Of a stretch of 64,000 nucleotides of DNA, positions 11,390 through 23,437 are shown piece after piece. Position 1 is the stretch's first letter. Every line of letters starts with the position of its first letter. The position numbers and the translations under genes were made by a program. The notes under the pieces are model-generated. The model saw only the letters and a program-made list of their open reading frames with translations, made no database searches and was not told the origin of the DNA. The stretch lies in NCBI GenBank assembly GCA_023053685.1, contig JALIGW010000058.1, forward strand, positions 1,700,637 to 1,764,636. Reading direction: 5' to 3'. This DNA comes from Diadophis punctatus similis (lineage: Eukaryota > Chordata > Lepidosauria > Squamata > Dipsadidae).

Positions 11390-12060
11390 ACTTCAGGTTC
11401 GCTTTAGCAAGTTGAGCCAGATGTTGACACGGCTCGATTTACAGATGTTGGACTAGAACAGGCTGAGCGCATATCCTGGACATAAATTGTTTCAACTTCT
11501 ACTCTCAGAACGACATTATAGAGCATTGCACATCAGAACAACTAGACACAAGGACGGTTTCCACCCGAATGCCATCACTCTGCTACACAACTAATTCCCA
11601 CAACACTATCAAATTATTTACTAAGACTGTATTAATATTATTCTTCTCTTCCTTCCTATTGGCTATCTCCCTTTCTACTTATGACTATAACCTTATTGCC
11701 TGTATCTTTACGATTTCTATTGTTTTATTTAGTTTCCTAGTATGATTTGATTGCTAATTTAGTATCCAATGGCTATCACTAAGTGTTGTATCTTATGATT
11801 TTTGATGAATGTATTTTTTATGTACACGGAGAGCTTATGCACCGAAGACAAATTCCTTGTGTGTCCAGTCAGACTTACATAGATGCATTGCTTATTGCTT
11901 CAACGTCTGCAGGCCTGTCCATACACACACTAAACATCTCTTTACTTATTAACAGAGTTGGAAGGGACCTTGTAGGTCATCTAGTCCAACCCCCACCCAA
12001 GCAGGAGACGGTACACCATTTCTGACCTGGGCTAGGCAGACGTGTAGTTTGTTATTAAAC
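11390..12060 (+). mobile_element. Non-LTR retrotransposon 3' end, family uncertain
   Basis: An AT-rich remnant leads to ATGCACCGAAGACAAATTCC and TTGTGTGTCCAGTC. A sister end at 42490-42600 runs into CCAATAAAGAATTC and an ATTCT array. A CR1 scrap (antisense) sits at 11950-12025. Confidence 0.6.
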
Positions 12061-12114
12061 TGGCTTAGGTAATAAAGCTGGCTTGATGGTGAGTTAAAGT
12101 CCTACCTTATGCAT

Positions 12115-12445
12115 CAAAGCTGGTTGGGAAACTTTGGGCCACTCACCAGGAGACAGTGAGTTCTAGTCCTTTCTTAGGTATGAAAGCTGGCTGGGTGATA
12201 TTGGGCCAATCACCAGGAGATGGTGAGTTCTAGTTCCACCTTATGCATCAAAGCCAGCTGGGTGATTTTCAGTGAGTCACCAGGAGAAAGTGAGTTCTGG
12301 TCCTGCCTTTGGCAGGAAAGCTGGCTGGGTGACATTGGGCCAATCACCAGGAGACGGGGAGTTCCAGTCCCACCTTAGGCATGAAAACTGACTGGGTGAC
12401 ATTGGGCCAATCACCAGGAGACGGGGAGTTCCGGTCCCACCTTAG
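12115..12445. repeat. Tandem array of a tRNA-SINE-like segment, ~65-bp unit
   Basis: Five copies of the GGAGA(C/T)(A/G)GTGAGTTCTAGTCC core near 12150, 12217, 12282, 12352 and 12416. It belongs to the same family as the higher-order array at 36140. Confidence 0.75.
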
Positions 12446-13109
12446 TGAACCTTCTAGTGGTCCCCAAGCTGGTCTTTCTGTGAGACACAAATGTTGCAGG
12501 GAAGATTTTCCAGGGGTCCCTGGAGGAGGAGGAGGAGATGGTTGCAGAAGGTTGCCCTGGTTGACGTCTTGATGGGGGAATGGATGAAATCAGAGAGGTC
12601 CAGAGAGGAGATAGTGGCCACCATCGTCTCCTCCAAATCTCAACCCCTTTTTTTTAGATCTGTCACAGTGGACGACAAAAATGACCAGGGTTTGAACTGC
12701 ATGGTGGTAGCCCCCAGCTTGACTTTCCGACTCCTCTGAGGACACCCCAGGATTAAAACAAAACAAAACGTGGTCCTGAGATCCTGGTTGCAGATCCAGA
12801 GTTCATTGACTTCTTCTTCTTCTTAGGAGAGATTCTGGCTCTCATTGTGCTGACAGCCTACTTCCTGATGAGCGTGCAAATATTTCCGGATTTGCACAGG
12901 GCTTTGTTCTTATCCAAAATTGTCCAAAGCAAAACTTTCATTCTGGAGCCAGCCTGCTTCCTCTTTGCTCGTATCGTATTTGTTCATCCGTTATCCTTGG
13001 CAGATGAAAGAACGGGCCTTGCAAGGACCAAACTGCGCTGGATGAAATGGAGAATCATGGCTTCAACTCCCAGAATCTTCCAGCCGGCATGAAGGGAATG
13101 GGATTTGCT
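12446..13109. other. Unassigned unique-looking DNA
   Basis: Contains short frames with acceptor-like starts but no recognisable protein. Left uncalled. Confidence 0.3.
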
Positions 13110-13545
13110 CTCTATTCCTGGGGAACCAGCCTAGAAATAAGGAGAAACTTCCTGACAGTGAGAACAATTAATCAGTGGAACAGCTTGTCTCTAATAGGTG
13201 CTCCGTCATTGAAGGTTTTCAAGAAGAGTTTGGACAACCATTTATCAGCAATGGTATATTCATTCATTTATTTATTTATTTAGTGTTCTTATATGCCGCC
13301 CTACTCCCTGAGGACTCAGGGCGGCGTACAACATTTAGAGAACAATGGTGTCCTGCTTTAGCAGGGGGTTGGACTAGAAGACCTTCAAGGTCCCTTTCAA
13401 TTCTGTTAGAACTAAGGAGGAATTTCCTGACGTTGAGAACAATTTGTCAGTGGAATGGCTTCCCTCCAGAACCTGTGGCTGCTCCATCACTGAAAATTTT
13501 CAAGAAGAAATTGGACAGCCATTTCTTCAGAATGCTATAGGGCAG
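13110..13545 (+). mobile_element. CR1 LINE fragments
   Basis: Two partial CR1 C-terminal remnants ([19 protein letters not shown] and [19 protein letters not shown]), with an L2-type tail at 13255-13345 between them. Confidence 0.75.
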
Positions 13546-14048
13546 AAGTGTCCAACCTTGGCAAGTTTAAGACTTGTGGACTTCAGGTTTCCTTGTCATT
13601 CTGTAGCAGAGTTTCTTCAACTTGGCCACTTTATCCAACTCATCCAACTCATCCAACTCACTCAACCAACCAACTCATCCATCTCACTTAACTAACCAAC
13701 CAACTCCTTGAACTCAACCAACCAACCAACCAACTCATTTAACTCAACCAACCAACCAACCAACTCATCCAACTTGCTCAACCAACCAACCAACCAACCA
13801 ACCAACCAACCAACCAACCAACTCACTCATTCAACTCAACCAACCAACTCATCAAACTCTCACTCAACCAACCAACCAACCAACCAACCAACCAACTGCT
13901 GGCTGAGGAATTCTGAGAGTTGAAACCCACACATCTTAAAGTTGCCAAGTTGAAAAACACAAATATAGAAGAACCTTCATCTAGGCTGGCTAGGGAACTC
14001 TGGGACTTGAAGTCCACATGTCTTAAAGTTGCCCAGTTTGGGTACCTC
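13545..14048. repeat. Palindromic MITE halves split by a CAAC minisatellite
   Basis: Halves of the CTCAACCTTGGCAACTTTAA palindrome family lie at 13545-13620 and 13900-14045. Between them 13620-13900 is built from CAAC and CAACTCATC units. A sister minisatellite is at 46258-46580. Confidence 0.75.
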
Positions 14049-14199
14049 CTACTTTAGAGTCTCCTGTTTGAGCAGGGGATTGGACAAGAAGACTTCCAAG
14101 GTCCTTTCCAAGTTTCTTATTCTATTATTTTACACAAGTGATTTGCCCTGTCGGTGGGAGAGTTCTTGGTGGTTCATTGATTTTATGGAGGTTCATAAA

Positions 14200-15365
14200 G
14201 AGCCGTGGTGGGGCAGTGGTTAGAATGCAGTATTGCAGGCTAACACTGTCCACAGCCAAGAGTTCGATCCTGACGGGACTCAAGGTAGACTTAGCCTTCC
14301 ATCCTTCCAAGTTAAATGAGGACCCAGATTGTTCGGGGCAATAGGCTGACTCTGTAAACTGCTTAGAGAGGGCTGGAAAGCACTGTGAAGTGGTATATAA
14401 GTCTAAGTGCTATTCCTTCCTTCCTTCCTTCCTTCCTTCCTTCCTTCCTTCCTTCCTTCCTTCCTTCCTTCCTTCCTTCCTTCCTTCCTTCCGCCATGGT
14501 GGTGCAGTGGTTAGAGTACAGAACTGCAGGCTACTTTTGCTGACTGCTGGCTGTCTGCAATTTGGCAGTTCAAATCTCACCAGGCTCAAGGTTGACTCAG
14601 CCTTCCATCCTTCCGAGGTGGGTAAAATGAGGACCCAGATTGTTGGGGGCAAGAGGCTGACTCTGTAAACCGCTTAGAGAGGGATGGAAAGCACTGTGAA
14701 GCGGTATATAAGTCTAAGTGCTAGTCCTTCCTTCCTTCCTTCCTTCCTTCCTTCCTTCCTTCCTTCCTTCCTTCCTTCCTTCCTTCCTTCCTCCCTCCCT
14801 CCCTCCCTCCCTCCCTCCCTCCCTCCCTCCCTCCCTGTGGTTAGAATGTATATTGCAGGCTAACTCTGCCCACTGCCAACAGTTCAATCCTGACCAGCTC
14901 AAGGTTGACTCAGCCTTCCCTCCTTCCTAGGTGGGTAAAATGAGGACCCAGATTGTTGGGGGCAATATGCTGAACTCTGTAAACCGCTTAGAGAGGGATG
15001 GAAAGCACTGTGAAGCGGTATATAAGTCTAAGTGCTAGTCCTTCCTTCCTTCCTTCCTTCCTTCCTTCCTTCCTTCGTTCCTTCCTTCCTTCCTTCCTTC
15101 CTTCCTCCCTCCCTCCCTCCCTCCCTCCCTCCCTCCCTCCCTCCCTCCCTCCCTGTGGTTAGAATGTATATTGCAGGCTAACTCTGCCCACTGCCAACAG
15201 TTCAATCCTGACCAGCTCAAGGTTGACTCAGCCTTCCCTCCTTCCTAGGTGGGTAAAATGAGGACCCAGATTGTTGGGGGCAAGAGGCTGACTCTGAAAA
15301 CTGCTTAGAGAGGGCTGTAAAAGCACTGTGAAGCAGTATAGAAGTCTAAGTGCTGTTGGTATTGC
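14200..15365 (+). repeat. Four SINE copies alternating with (TTCC)n/(CCCT)n
   Basis: tRNA-derived SINE bodies start near 14200, 14492, 14836 and 15154, each joined to a TTCC tract (14415-14490, 14727-14835, 15040-15153). The last two SINE+microsatellite units are near identical with a ~316-bp period, so they arose by recent local duplication. Confidence 0.85.
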
Positions 15366-16199
15366 TTTTCATGTTCCCAGGAAGGCAACACTATCCCAGA
15401 AGTGCTATCTCTTCTACACAAACTCAGCCAATAATTCACAGGATCTGAACATCCACAAGATAATGTGCTCTTTGCCAGTCTTATCACTCTAAAACTATGC
15501 CTTCTTTCTGGTCAAGCTGTTCCATTCCAAACCGATGTGAGGGATGTGCTTGGTTAACTAGATAATTGGATGCATAAATATATTTGGCTGATGTTGCAGG
15601 CCACGTCCTTTGAAAATGTCGGTTCTCTTGACCCCAGATAAGCAGCTTTCAGCAATGCCAGGAATGTCCATGAATTCAGCTGGAGCAATGCACGATGCCT
15701 TTAAGTGTGCAAGAGGCCTTCTCCAAGCGCACCGGCCCGCATGCCATGTCTAAACTGAAGCCTTGCCTGGGAAACCGGCTCTTATTTTTTTTATCCCTTA
15801 ACAGAGAACAGCGTTTTAATTAATCAGTAACTCCATAAATAAATCAAGTCAATTTCATTCCATCTGTCTTGGAGTTGCTTCCAAAATAATTCAGTTGGAG
15901 TAGGAAGGGAGAAAAGATTGGCATGCAGAAAGGATGGTTTAGGCTAAAAAAAAAAACCCGCCTCCAAATTCCGAAAGAATGGATGCTTCTCTAAAATGAG
16001 TCTATAAATCCCTGAATGAGGGAGGGGTGGAAACAGTATCAATCTTTCTTCCAGCACATTAATGTGCTTGCAGCTGGGATAATTAACGGCCCTCCATCTC
16101 TGCCACTGAGCTTCCAGACTAGCAAATGGTTAGATGCAACTTTCCTTCCCCCAACCTTGACTGTTTGACTGCCTGCATGCATCCTGAACAATAAACATG
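15366..16199. other. Unassigned unique-looking DNA
   Basis: No repeat recognised. AT-rich ATTAATCAGTAACTCC-type stretches resemble conserved noncoding DNA, but I cannot test this. Confidence 0.35.
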
Positions 16200-16330
16200 G
16201 AGAGACTAGTCTAGTGAAGAGAAGGACCAGGGGAGACAGGATGGCAGTCTTCCAATATTTGAGGGGCTGCTACAGAGAGGAGGGGGTCAAGCTATTTTCC
16301 AAGGCACCGGAAGGCCAGACAAGGAATTCT
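16200..16330 (+). mobile_element. CR1 LINE fragment
   Basis: AGTGAAGAGAAGGACCAGGG to CTATTTTCCAAGGCACC, matching CR1 copies elsewhere in the window. Confidence 0.75.
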
Positions 16331-16449
16331 TTCCAAAGGTAACTCTTTATTATTGAAGATCTGAATGCACCTGAGCAGTGAAAACTGCAAAATGAGCAGA
16401 AGAAGAAATATAGCACCTGGGGTGATGGTGAGATAGAGAGTTGAACATT

Positions 16450-16850
16450 TAAGAAATTTGTTCACAACAATCCACGAGCTCAGAATAAATACAAACTTAA
16501 TGTAAACCGCTCCAAACTCGACTGCAGAAAATACGACTTCAGCAACAGAGTAATCAATGCCTGGAATGCTCTACCTGACTCTGTGGTTTCTTCCCCAAAC
16601 CCCCAAAACTTTAACCTTAGACTGTCTACAGTCGACCTCACCCCATTCCTAAGAGGTCTGTAAGGGGCGTGCATAAGTGCACCAGCGTGCCTACCGTCCC
16701 TGGCCTAAAGTCCCCATGTATTTGTAACCATCTCATGTACTCATAACCATGTTTATACATTTTATGTATTCACAATCATGTTTATACATTTTCTATAATC
16801 TTATATATGCTTGACAAAACAAACGAACAATCAAACGAACTTCTGGATCT
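16450..16850 (+). mobile_element. CR1/Rex-like LINE 3' end, second family
   Basis: Frame remnant [20 protein letters not shown] and the TAAGAGGTCTGTAAGG end match the longer minus-strand copy at 48810-49690. Confidence 0.8.
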
Positions 16851-17609
16851 TCTTTTCCATTCTTTGAGTAGAGGAACAGCTGGAAGAGCCTGATTTCCAG
16901 GAAAAGGGGATGCAGGATCTTCTGGAGATCAAATCCAAACTTTGGAATGCCAAGCCACCACAGAAATTATGTTCTATCTATTTGGCAGACCTGCAGCTTT
17001 TTAGAGGCTGCTGGGTTTGCATTTTCCTGGGAATTTTGCTCACCAGCATCTTCTCAAGAAAGATAAAACATTTCCTGTGGTTTTGCAAGATTTCGGCGCA
17101 CTGGATAGGCTTCTCGTTTGAAGAGTTTCCTGCTCCGACATGTTCTGCAGAAAGCTCATCTTATAACACAGAATAACAGAATTGGAGGGGACCTTGGAGG
17201 TCTTCTAGTCTAACCCCCACTTGACAATGTTGGGAAAGGGGATTAAATCAGTGGCATGAGGTGTGAGCAACATGGGAGCTTTTTATTTGGGGTGGGAAAG
17301 TCTCATTAAACAAATGGATTCAATTAAAGTTGTGGCTTTCAAGTGTGCCTGGAAAATGGGCACTTTTCAGGAAAATGGAAGGTGTGGGAGGGTGGCCACG
17401 CCTTTGGGTCTTGATAGGCAACTGACAAGAGCAATTAGCCATGACAAGTTGGCAAGAGGTGAGCCAGCAGTAAACGCTGAGCATTGCAGCCTGGAGCAAA
17501 TTCCTGGCTCTGGAATTCGTAAAAGAAATCTGCATGAACAGGAGCCCTCTCAGCTCCAGCAGATCAGCACAAGGCGTGAGCGGCCTTCAGCTACATCAAA
17601 CAGCATTTT
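16851..17609. other. Mostly unassigned DNA
   Basis: A CR1 scrap (antisense) at 17166-17218. The rest has no recognisable exon or repeat. Confidence 0.35.
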
Positions 17610-17678
17610 GTTATTATTTATTTTATTTTATTTTATTTTATTTTATTATTATTTTATTTTATTTTATTTTATTTTATT

Positions 17679-17709
<31 letters not shown>

Positions 17710-18066
17710 TTATTTTATTTTATTTTATTATTTTATTTTATTTTATTTTATTTTATTTTTTATTTTATTTATTTTATTTATTTTATTATTTTATTTTATT
17801 ATTTTACTTTACTATTTTATTTTATTTTATTTTATTTTATTTTATTTTATTTTATTTTATTTTATTTTATTTATTATTTTATTTTATTTTATTTTATTTT
17901 ATTTTATTTTATTATTTTATTATTTTATTATTTTATTTTATTTTATTTTATTTTATTTTATTATTATTATTATTTTATTATTTTATTTTACTTTACTTTA
18001 TTGTTTTACTATTTTATTTTATTTTATTTTATTTTATTTTATTTTATTTTATTTATTTATTTTATT

Positions 18067-18097
<31 letters not shown>

Positions 18098-18422
18098 TTT
18101 TATTTTATTTTATTTTATTTTATTTTATTTTATTATTTTATTATTTTATTTTATTTTATTTTATTATTTTACTTTACTTTACTTTACTATTTTATTTTAT
18201 TTTATTTTATTTTATTTTATTTATTTTATTTTATTTTATTTTATTTTATTTTATTATTTTATTTTATTTTATTATTTTATTATTTTATTATTTTATTATT
18301 TTATTTTATTTTATTTTATTTTATTATTATTATTATTTTATTATTTTATTTTATTTTATTATTATTTTACTTTACTTTATTGTTTTACTATTTTATTTTA
18401 TTTTATTTTATTTTATTTTATT

Positions 18423-18457
<35 letters not shown>

Positions 18458-18522
18458 TTTTATTTTATTTTATTTTATTTTATTTTATTTTATTTTATTT
18501 TATTTTATTTTATTTTATTATC
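17610..18522 (+). repeat. Long (TTTTA)n array, about 910 bp
   Basis: Interrupted pentanucleotide array with TTTA, TTA and TTTAC variants. It reads open as FYFIL repeats on this strand because the unit has no stop codon. It is not a gene. Confidence 0.95.
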
Positions 18523-18574
18523 TGTCAGCCCAACAGTGCAGGTCCCACCGAGCTGACCAGGTCTTACTTTAGAG

Positions 18575-18780
18575 CAGGGGCCTCAAACTCAAGGCCCGTG
18601 GGCCGGATCCGGCCCATGGGATGCTTAGATTTGGCTGGTGGGGCCGGCCTGGAAACGGCCCCATTTTCGGCTGCAATGGCCTTCTGCAGCCAGCCCTCTG
18701 CCAGTGAAAACGGAGCTCGGAGCTGGCAGAGGGCTGCAGATATTCCTAATTCAGTTCCCAGAGCAGGGGAAAACACCTCC
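18575..18780 (+). mobile_element. hAT-like fragment, CAGGGGCCTCAAACT start
   Basis: The 5' end is followed by GGCCCGTGGGCCGG. No matching 3' terminus is visible before the PLE-derived block. Confidence 0.55.
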
Positions 18781-18785
18781 ATTAC

Positions 18786-18965
18786 TTGTCCCAAAGGTGC
18801 TTTTTTTCAAGAGGCAACTGGGCTTTCTTGTTTTTCTTTGGAGACGTTTTTCAGCTCAGAGCTGAAGAAGCTTCTTGGATGAGAAGCGAAACGTCTTCAA
18901 AGAAAAACAAGAAAGTCCCATGGCCTCCTGAAAAATCACCTTTGGGACAACCAACCATGACCTGG
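18786..18965 (+). mobile_element. Penelope-like element terminal fragment (family B)
   Basis: CCCAAAGGTGCTTTTT, then a truncated antisense arm, then the hammerhead block and AAAAACAAGAAAGTCC. Related fragments lie at 34490-34640, 39345-39470, 47740-47830 and 62455-62610. Confidence 0.6.
18859..18901 (+). ncRNA. Hammerhead-ribozyme-like motif (PLE family B)
   Basis: Core box CTGAAGA (18862-18868), one extra A, stem II GCTTCT/AGAAGC (18870-18875, 18882-18887) with a 6-base loop, GAAAC (18888-18892) and cleavage triplet GTC (18893-18895). Stem I pairs GAG with TTC. The extra base before stem II and the near-absent stem III fit metazoan Penelope ribozymes, which are weak and probably work as dimers. 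Confidence 0.6.
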
Positions 18966-19079
18966 ATTATGGAGAATCTCCATAGATGGATGCCGCCATT
19001 AAATAATTCTTTAAAAGAAGAAAAGAGTGGGGGTGCCCGAAACCAGGCAACAGAACAGAACAAGCCTTGTGGATTATAA

Positions 19080-19600
19080 ATCTTAGTAAGGCCACATCTG
19101 GAATCCTGCGTCCAGTTTTGGTCATCCCATTACAAAAAAGATGTTGAGACTTTGGAAAAAGTGCAGAGAAGAGCAACCAAGATGATTAAAGGCCTGGAGA
19201 CTAAAACATATAAAGAACGGTTGTAGGAACTGGGTATGGCAAGTCTAGAGAAATGAAGGACTGGGGGGGGGGGGGACATGATAGCAGTCATCCAATATCT
19301 GAGGGGCTGCCCCAAAGAAGAGGGGGTCCACCTTTTCTCCAAAGCACCAGAAGGCAAGATAAGAAACAATGGGTGGAAACTTAATCAAGGAGAGAAGCAA
19401 CCTGGAATTAAGGAGAAACTTCCTAACAGTGAGAACAATTAACCAGTGGAACTGCTTGCCTCCAGAGGTTGTGGGTGCTCCATCACTGGATGTTTATAAC
19501 AAAAGACTGGACAGCCATTTGTCTGAAATGGGATAGGGTCTCCTGCTTGAGCAGGGGTTGGACTAGAAGACCTCCAAGGTCCCTTCCAGCTCTATTTTTA
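19080..19600 (+). mobile_element. CR1 (L3-like) LINE 3' part
   Basis: Frame remnants of the CR1 C-terminus and the GGTCCCTTCCAGCTCT end, followed by a short TTTTA tract. Confidence 0.8.
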
Positions 19601-19842
19601 TTTTATTTTATTTTATTTATTTTATCTTATTTGTATCCTTCCTTTTATTTCATTTGATTACAATGTGGGGTTTTTGGTTTAATTTTTCCTGGTTTGATTA
19701 ACTGAAGAAATATTGGATCTGTTGATTGATTGATTGATTGATTGATTGATATCCTGCATTCAAAGCAGCCAAGATCTCCAACACACCTTCCTCCTCCTGT
19801 TGTCTCCAACAGGTGCCCCCTCCCCAATGAATGCCCTTCAAG

Positions 19843-19977
19843 CAGCGGTGGGTTGCTCCTGGTTCAGCCCGGTTCTAAGAACCGGTAGCGCCGGTGGTGG
19901 GAGGCTCCGCCCACCCACCCAGGACGCATTGCGCGCGAGCGCGAACCGGTAGTAAAGGGTTTTAGAACCCACTACTG
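19843..19977. mobile_element. Short hAT MITE, GGTGGGTT family
   Basis: CAGCGGTGGGTTGC start, AGAACCCACTACTG end, and perfect 8-bp CCTTCAAG on both sides (19835-19842, 19978-19985). Confidence 0.85.
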
Positions 19978-20089
19978 CCTTCAAGCCTTTGGCCAAGGGA
20001 GCCCTTGAAAGTCCCAAATGGTCTGGGTTGCCTTTTCTTAGAGTAAACCTCTTGCCTCCCTGATGTCCTTTGGGGACAATCCACAGTCA

Positions 20090-20595
20090 AGGATTTAGAT
20101 TTATTATTAGAGTTGGAAGGGACCTTGTAGATCATCTAGTCCAACCCCCTGCTCAAGCAGGAGTTCCTACACCATTTGAGACAGATGGCAGTCCAGTCTC
20201 CCCTTGAAGGTCGCAAGTGTTGGGGCTCTCACAACCTCCGCTGGCAAGCTGTTCCACTGGTTGATCACTCTCACCGTCAGAAAGTTTCTCCTCACTTCCA
20301 GGTTGAATCTCTCCTTGGTCAGCTTCCATCCGTTATTCCTTGTTTGGCTTTCTGGTGCCATAGAGAACAGCCTGGCCCCCTCCTCTCTGTGGCAGCCCCT
20401 CAAGTATTGGAACACTGCTATCATGTCACCCCTGGTCCTTCTCTTTGCCAGACTGGCCAAGCTCAGTTCCTGCAACCGCTCTTTGTATGTTTTATTTTCC
20501 AGACCCTTTATCATCCTGGTTGCTCTCTTCTGCACTTTCTCTAGGGTTTCAATGTCTTTTTTGTAGTGTAGGACAATCAGCCTGGTTTCCATGCT
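20090..20595 (-). mobile_element. CR1 LINE 3' part, antisense
   Basis: Minus-strand frame of about 140 residues with [20 protein letters not shown] and RNFLTVRVINQWNSLPAEVV, the CR1 reverse-transcriptase C-terminus. A near-identical copy is at 50600-51060, suggesting a young subfamily. Confidence 0.9.
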
Positions 20596-20789
20596 CCGGA
20601 CACATGTGCAGGGATGGGCGGTGTGGGGCCAGCCCTGACCCCAAAGGCTGGGACTAAATTGGCCGTGGCCTTCAGAGCCGGTTCTTTGCTGCTCTTCTGG
20701 CTCCCTCTACTGGTCGTCTCCAAGTGCAGCCTCTCAAGGAGTCCCATTGTCCACCTTGGATGACGCGCAAGAAGGACACAGGGCAGAAG

Positions 20790-21380
20790 ATAGAATGATA
20801 GGGTGGGAAGGGACCTTGGAGGTCTTCTAGTCCAACCCCCTGCCCATGGCAGGAGATCCTACGCCATTCTGGATTTTCTTTGGCTTTGATGGGATGGGTA
20901 GACATGATCATAAAAAGAATAACAGGACATAATAATACAGTTGGGAGGGACCCTAGAGGTCCTCCAGTCCAACCTCTCACCCAAGGAGGAGACCGTATCT
21001 CGTTCTGGACAAAAAGTATCTTCTTAAAAACCTCTAATAAGGAACTGTCACAGAGAAGAGGTGGGTTCAACCTGTTCTCCAAAGCACCTGAAGGCAGGAC
21101 AAGAAGCCACGGATGGAAACTCATCCAGGAGAGAAGCAACCTGGAACTAGGGAGGAATTTCCTAGCAATAAGAAACAAATAACTACTAATTGGTGGAACA
21201 GTTTGCTTTCAGAAGTTGTGGGTGCTCCAACACTGGAGGTTTTTAAAGAGAGATTTTTAAATCTCTTTTAAAGAGATTTTCCATTTGTCCGGAATGCTGC
21301 AGGGTTTCCTGCTCAAACAAGAGGTTGGACTAGAAGACCTCCAAGGTCCCTTCCAAGTCTTTTTATTCGATATGTAGGCT
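20790..21380. mobile_element. CR1 LINE fragments, both strands
   Basis: Antisense termini at 20790-20870 and 20920-21000, then a plus-strand 3' part at 21040-21365. Confidence 0.75.
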
Positions 21381-22429
21381 AGGTCCATCAAGTGGGAAGG
21401 AGGCTTTTTGTCCCCTTGAAAGTAGCTGCAGCCACGAACAGAGGAGACCTCAGGCATGGGTCAAACCTCAGGCCCATTGTGAACCCACCACACACATCCT
21501 GGCCCACCTCAAGAAAAGTCTTCCTTAGGGAAAGCTCACATCTGTGACGTTGACAAACCATGGTGACCTTTCGTGGACAAGGGAGAGGCAGCAGTCATCA
21601 AGGGCTGCCTAGCGCCCGCAAAAGGTCCCCCTGAGACTTTGCAGAATTTGCCCATCATAGGTTGGAGAATCATTGAGCCTGGTCAAAGATAATGAAATGC
21701 AGATAAAAACAGGAAAGGTTTCGTTTCCTTCCCTCCCTCCCTCCCTTCCATCCAAAAAGTGAGTTTTAAATCAGAGTTGCTCTAGGTTCAAGAATCTACT
21801 TTTGCAGCAAGCAAGATTTGTACAGAGATGGCAATCTCTCTAATCCAGCCGTGAACTTTCCAGGTTCTCCTCTTTGACCTTCTGTTCCAACCTGATAATC
21901 TTCAGGATACTTTTTTCAACTTCCGGAAAGGCGAGATCTGTGCCTGTCTCTGTGATGACATTTTTTTTTCCCAAGGAGTGAAAGTCGCAAGCAATGATGC
22001 TACATGCACCCCCAGGTTCGACTTACGATCATTCACACACAAACTCCCAGACCAGGTCAACAGCCACACTCAAATCACTTTCAACCCAACACTCACACTC
22101 AAAGAGCCAAGACTGGTTCTTTGGAAGACTCGGAGACCCGATGGAGTTAAAGGAACAATAAAACTTTGCTGGTAACAATGCATATTTGCTCTTTCTTACA
22201 TGTGCGCACATGCACCCACACACACACACTCACACACACACTCACCTACACTTATCCACGTCTTCTTCATCCAGGATGTCAAGCACTAGTTGTCTAGTAT
22301 TTACCTCCAGTTCATTTTTTATTATTATTATTTTGAGCTGTTCAAAGGTGCAAGTGGCTGAAAGCATGGGCAAACACAAATGTTAACTCCAATAGACAAG
22401 AATATTTGCAGCTCAGGGATGAACTGAAG
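21381..22429. other. Mostly unassigned DNA with a CA-rich tract
   Basis: (CA)n at about 22206-22255 and (ATT)n near 22320. AATAAAACTTTGCTGG at 22157-22172 may be the end of an LTR or retroelement. No BPI-like exon here. Confidence 0.35.
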
Positions 22430-22877
22430 GGACTTTGGTGCTCTCTGAGCATGGGGGGCTTTCTTGCAGACGTTCCATTACCCAAACTAGGTAACATCAT
22501 CAGTGCTAGAAGGGAGAGGGATTTGCAGAGAGGAGGAGGAGGAGGAGGAGGAGGAGGAGGAGGAGGAGGAGGAGGAGGAGGAGGAGGAGGAGGAGGAGGA
22601 GGAGGAGGAGGAGGAAGGAGGGAGGGAGGACTGTGGGGTCCTTGGTGCTGAGCTTGGTTGTTTCCTTGCAGATGTTTCATGATCCAACTAGGTAACATCA
22701 TCAGTGCTAGAAGGGAGGGGGTTTGTGGAGAGGAGAAAGAGGAGGAGCAGGAGGAGGAGGAGGAGGAGGAAGATGGCTGGGGTCCATCTTCCAGTAAGGA
22801 CAATTAACTAGTGGAACAACTTGCCTCCAGAAGTTGTGGGTGCTTCATCACTGGAGGTTTACAAGAAGAGACTAGAC

Positions 22878-23292
22878 CAGTGATGGCAAACCTTTTTTTC
22901 CTCGGGTGCCAAAAGCACTCGCCCACTTGCTATTGCGCACGCGAGCGTGCCCACACCCATAATTCAATTCCCCGTGCCCTGCCCCCATGCATGCATGCAT
23001 GACCCCCCTCCCCCATTTCCCGACTTCTGGTGGGCCCGGTAGGCCCATTTTTTGCCCTCTCGAGGCTCCAGAGGTTTTCTTGGAGCCTGGGGAGGGCGAA
23101 AACACCCTCCCTCACTCCCCGGAGGCCCTCTGGAGGCCGAAAACGCCCTCCCAGAGCCTCCGCGCCAGCTGAAAATCAGCTGGCCGGCAAGCACATGCGC
23201 ACTGGAGCTGAGCTAGGGCAATGGCTCGCGTGCCAGTAGATATGGCTCCGCGTGCCACCTGTGGCACACGTGCCATAGGTTCGCCATCACGG
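22878..23292. mobile_element. Non-autonomous hAT, TGATGGCGAACC family
   Basis: CAGTGATGGCAAACC start, GGTTCGCCATCACGG end, perfect 8-bp GACTAGAC (22870-22877, 23293-23300). It splits a CR1 3' end. Confidence 0.9.
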
Positions 23293-23437
23293 GACTAGAC
23301 AGTCACTTATCTGAAATGGTATAGGGTCTCCTGCTTGAGCATGGGGCTGGACTAGAAGATCTCCAAGGCCCCTTCCAGCTCTATTCGGATTGATTGGTCC
23401 TTGGTGCTCTCTGAGCTTGGTTGTTTTCTTACAGGCA

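Noticed and set aside
12830..12900. Hydrophobic EILALIVLTAYFLMSVQIFP reading after an acceptor-like tract
   Set aside because: No donor-framed partner exon or recognised family; likely chance.
17263..18882. 539-residue open frame
   Set aside because: It is almost entirely the TTTTA array read as FYFIL repeats. No codon structure or homology.
21961..21990. DFHSLG reading as the last BPI exon
   Set aside because: No acceptor and poor match; 23782-23820 has acceptor, motif and stop.
22342..22803. Poly-Pro, poly-Gly and poly-Ser frames here and at 32024-32814, 55265-55846 and 61231-61770
   Set aside because: They are microsatellite translations.
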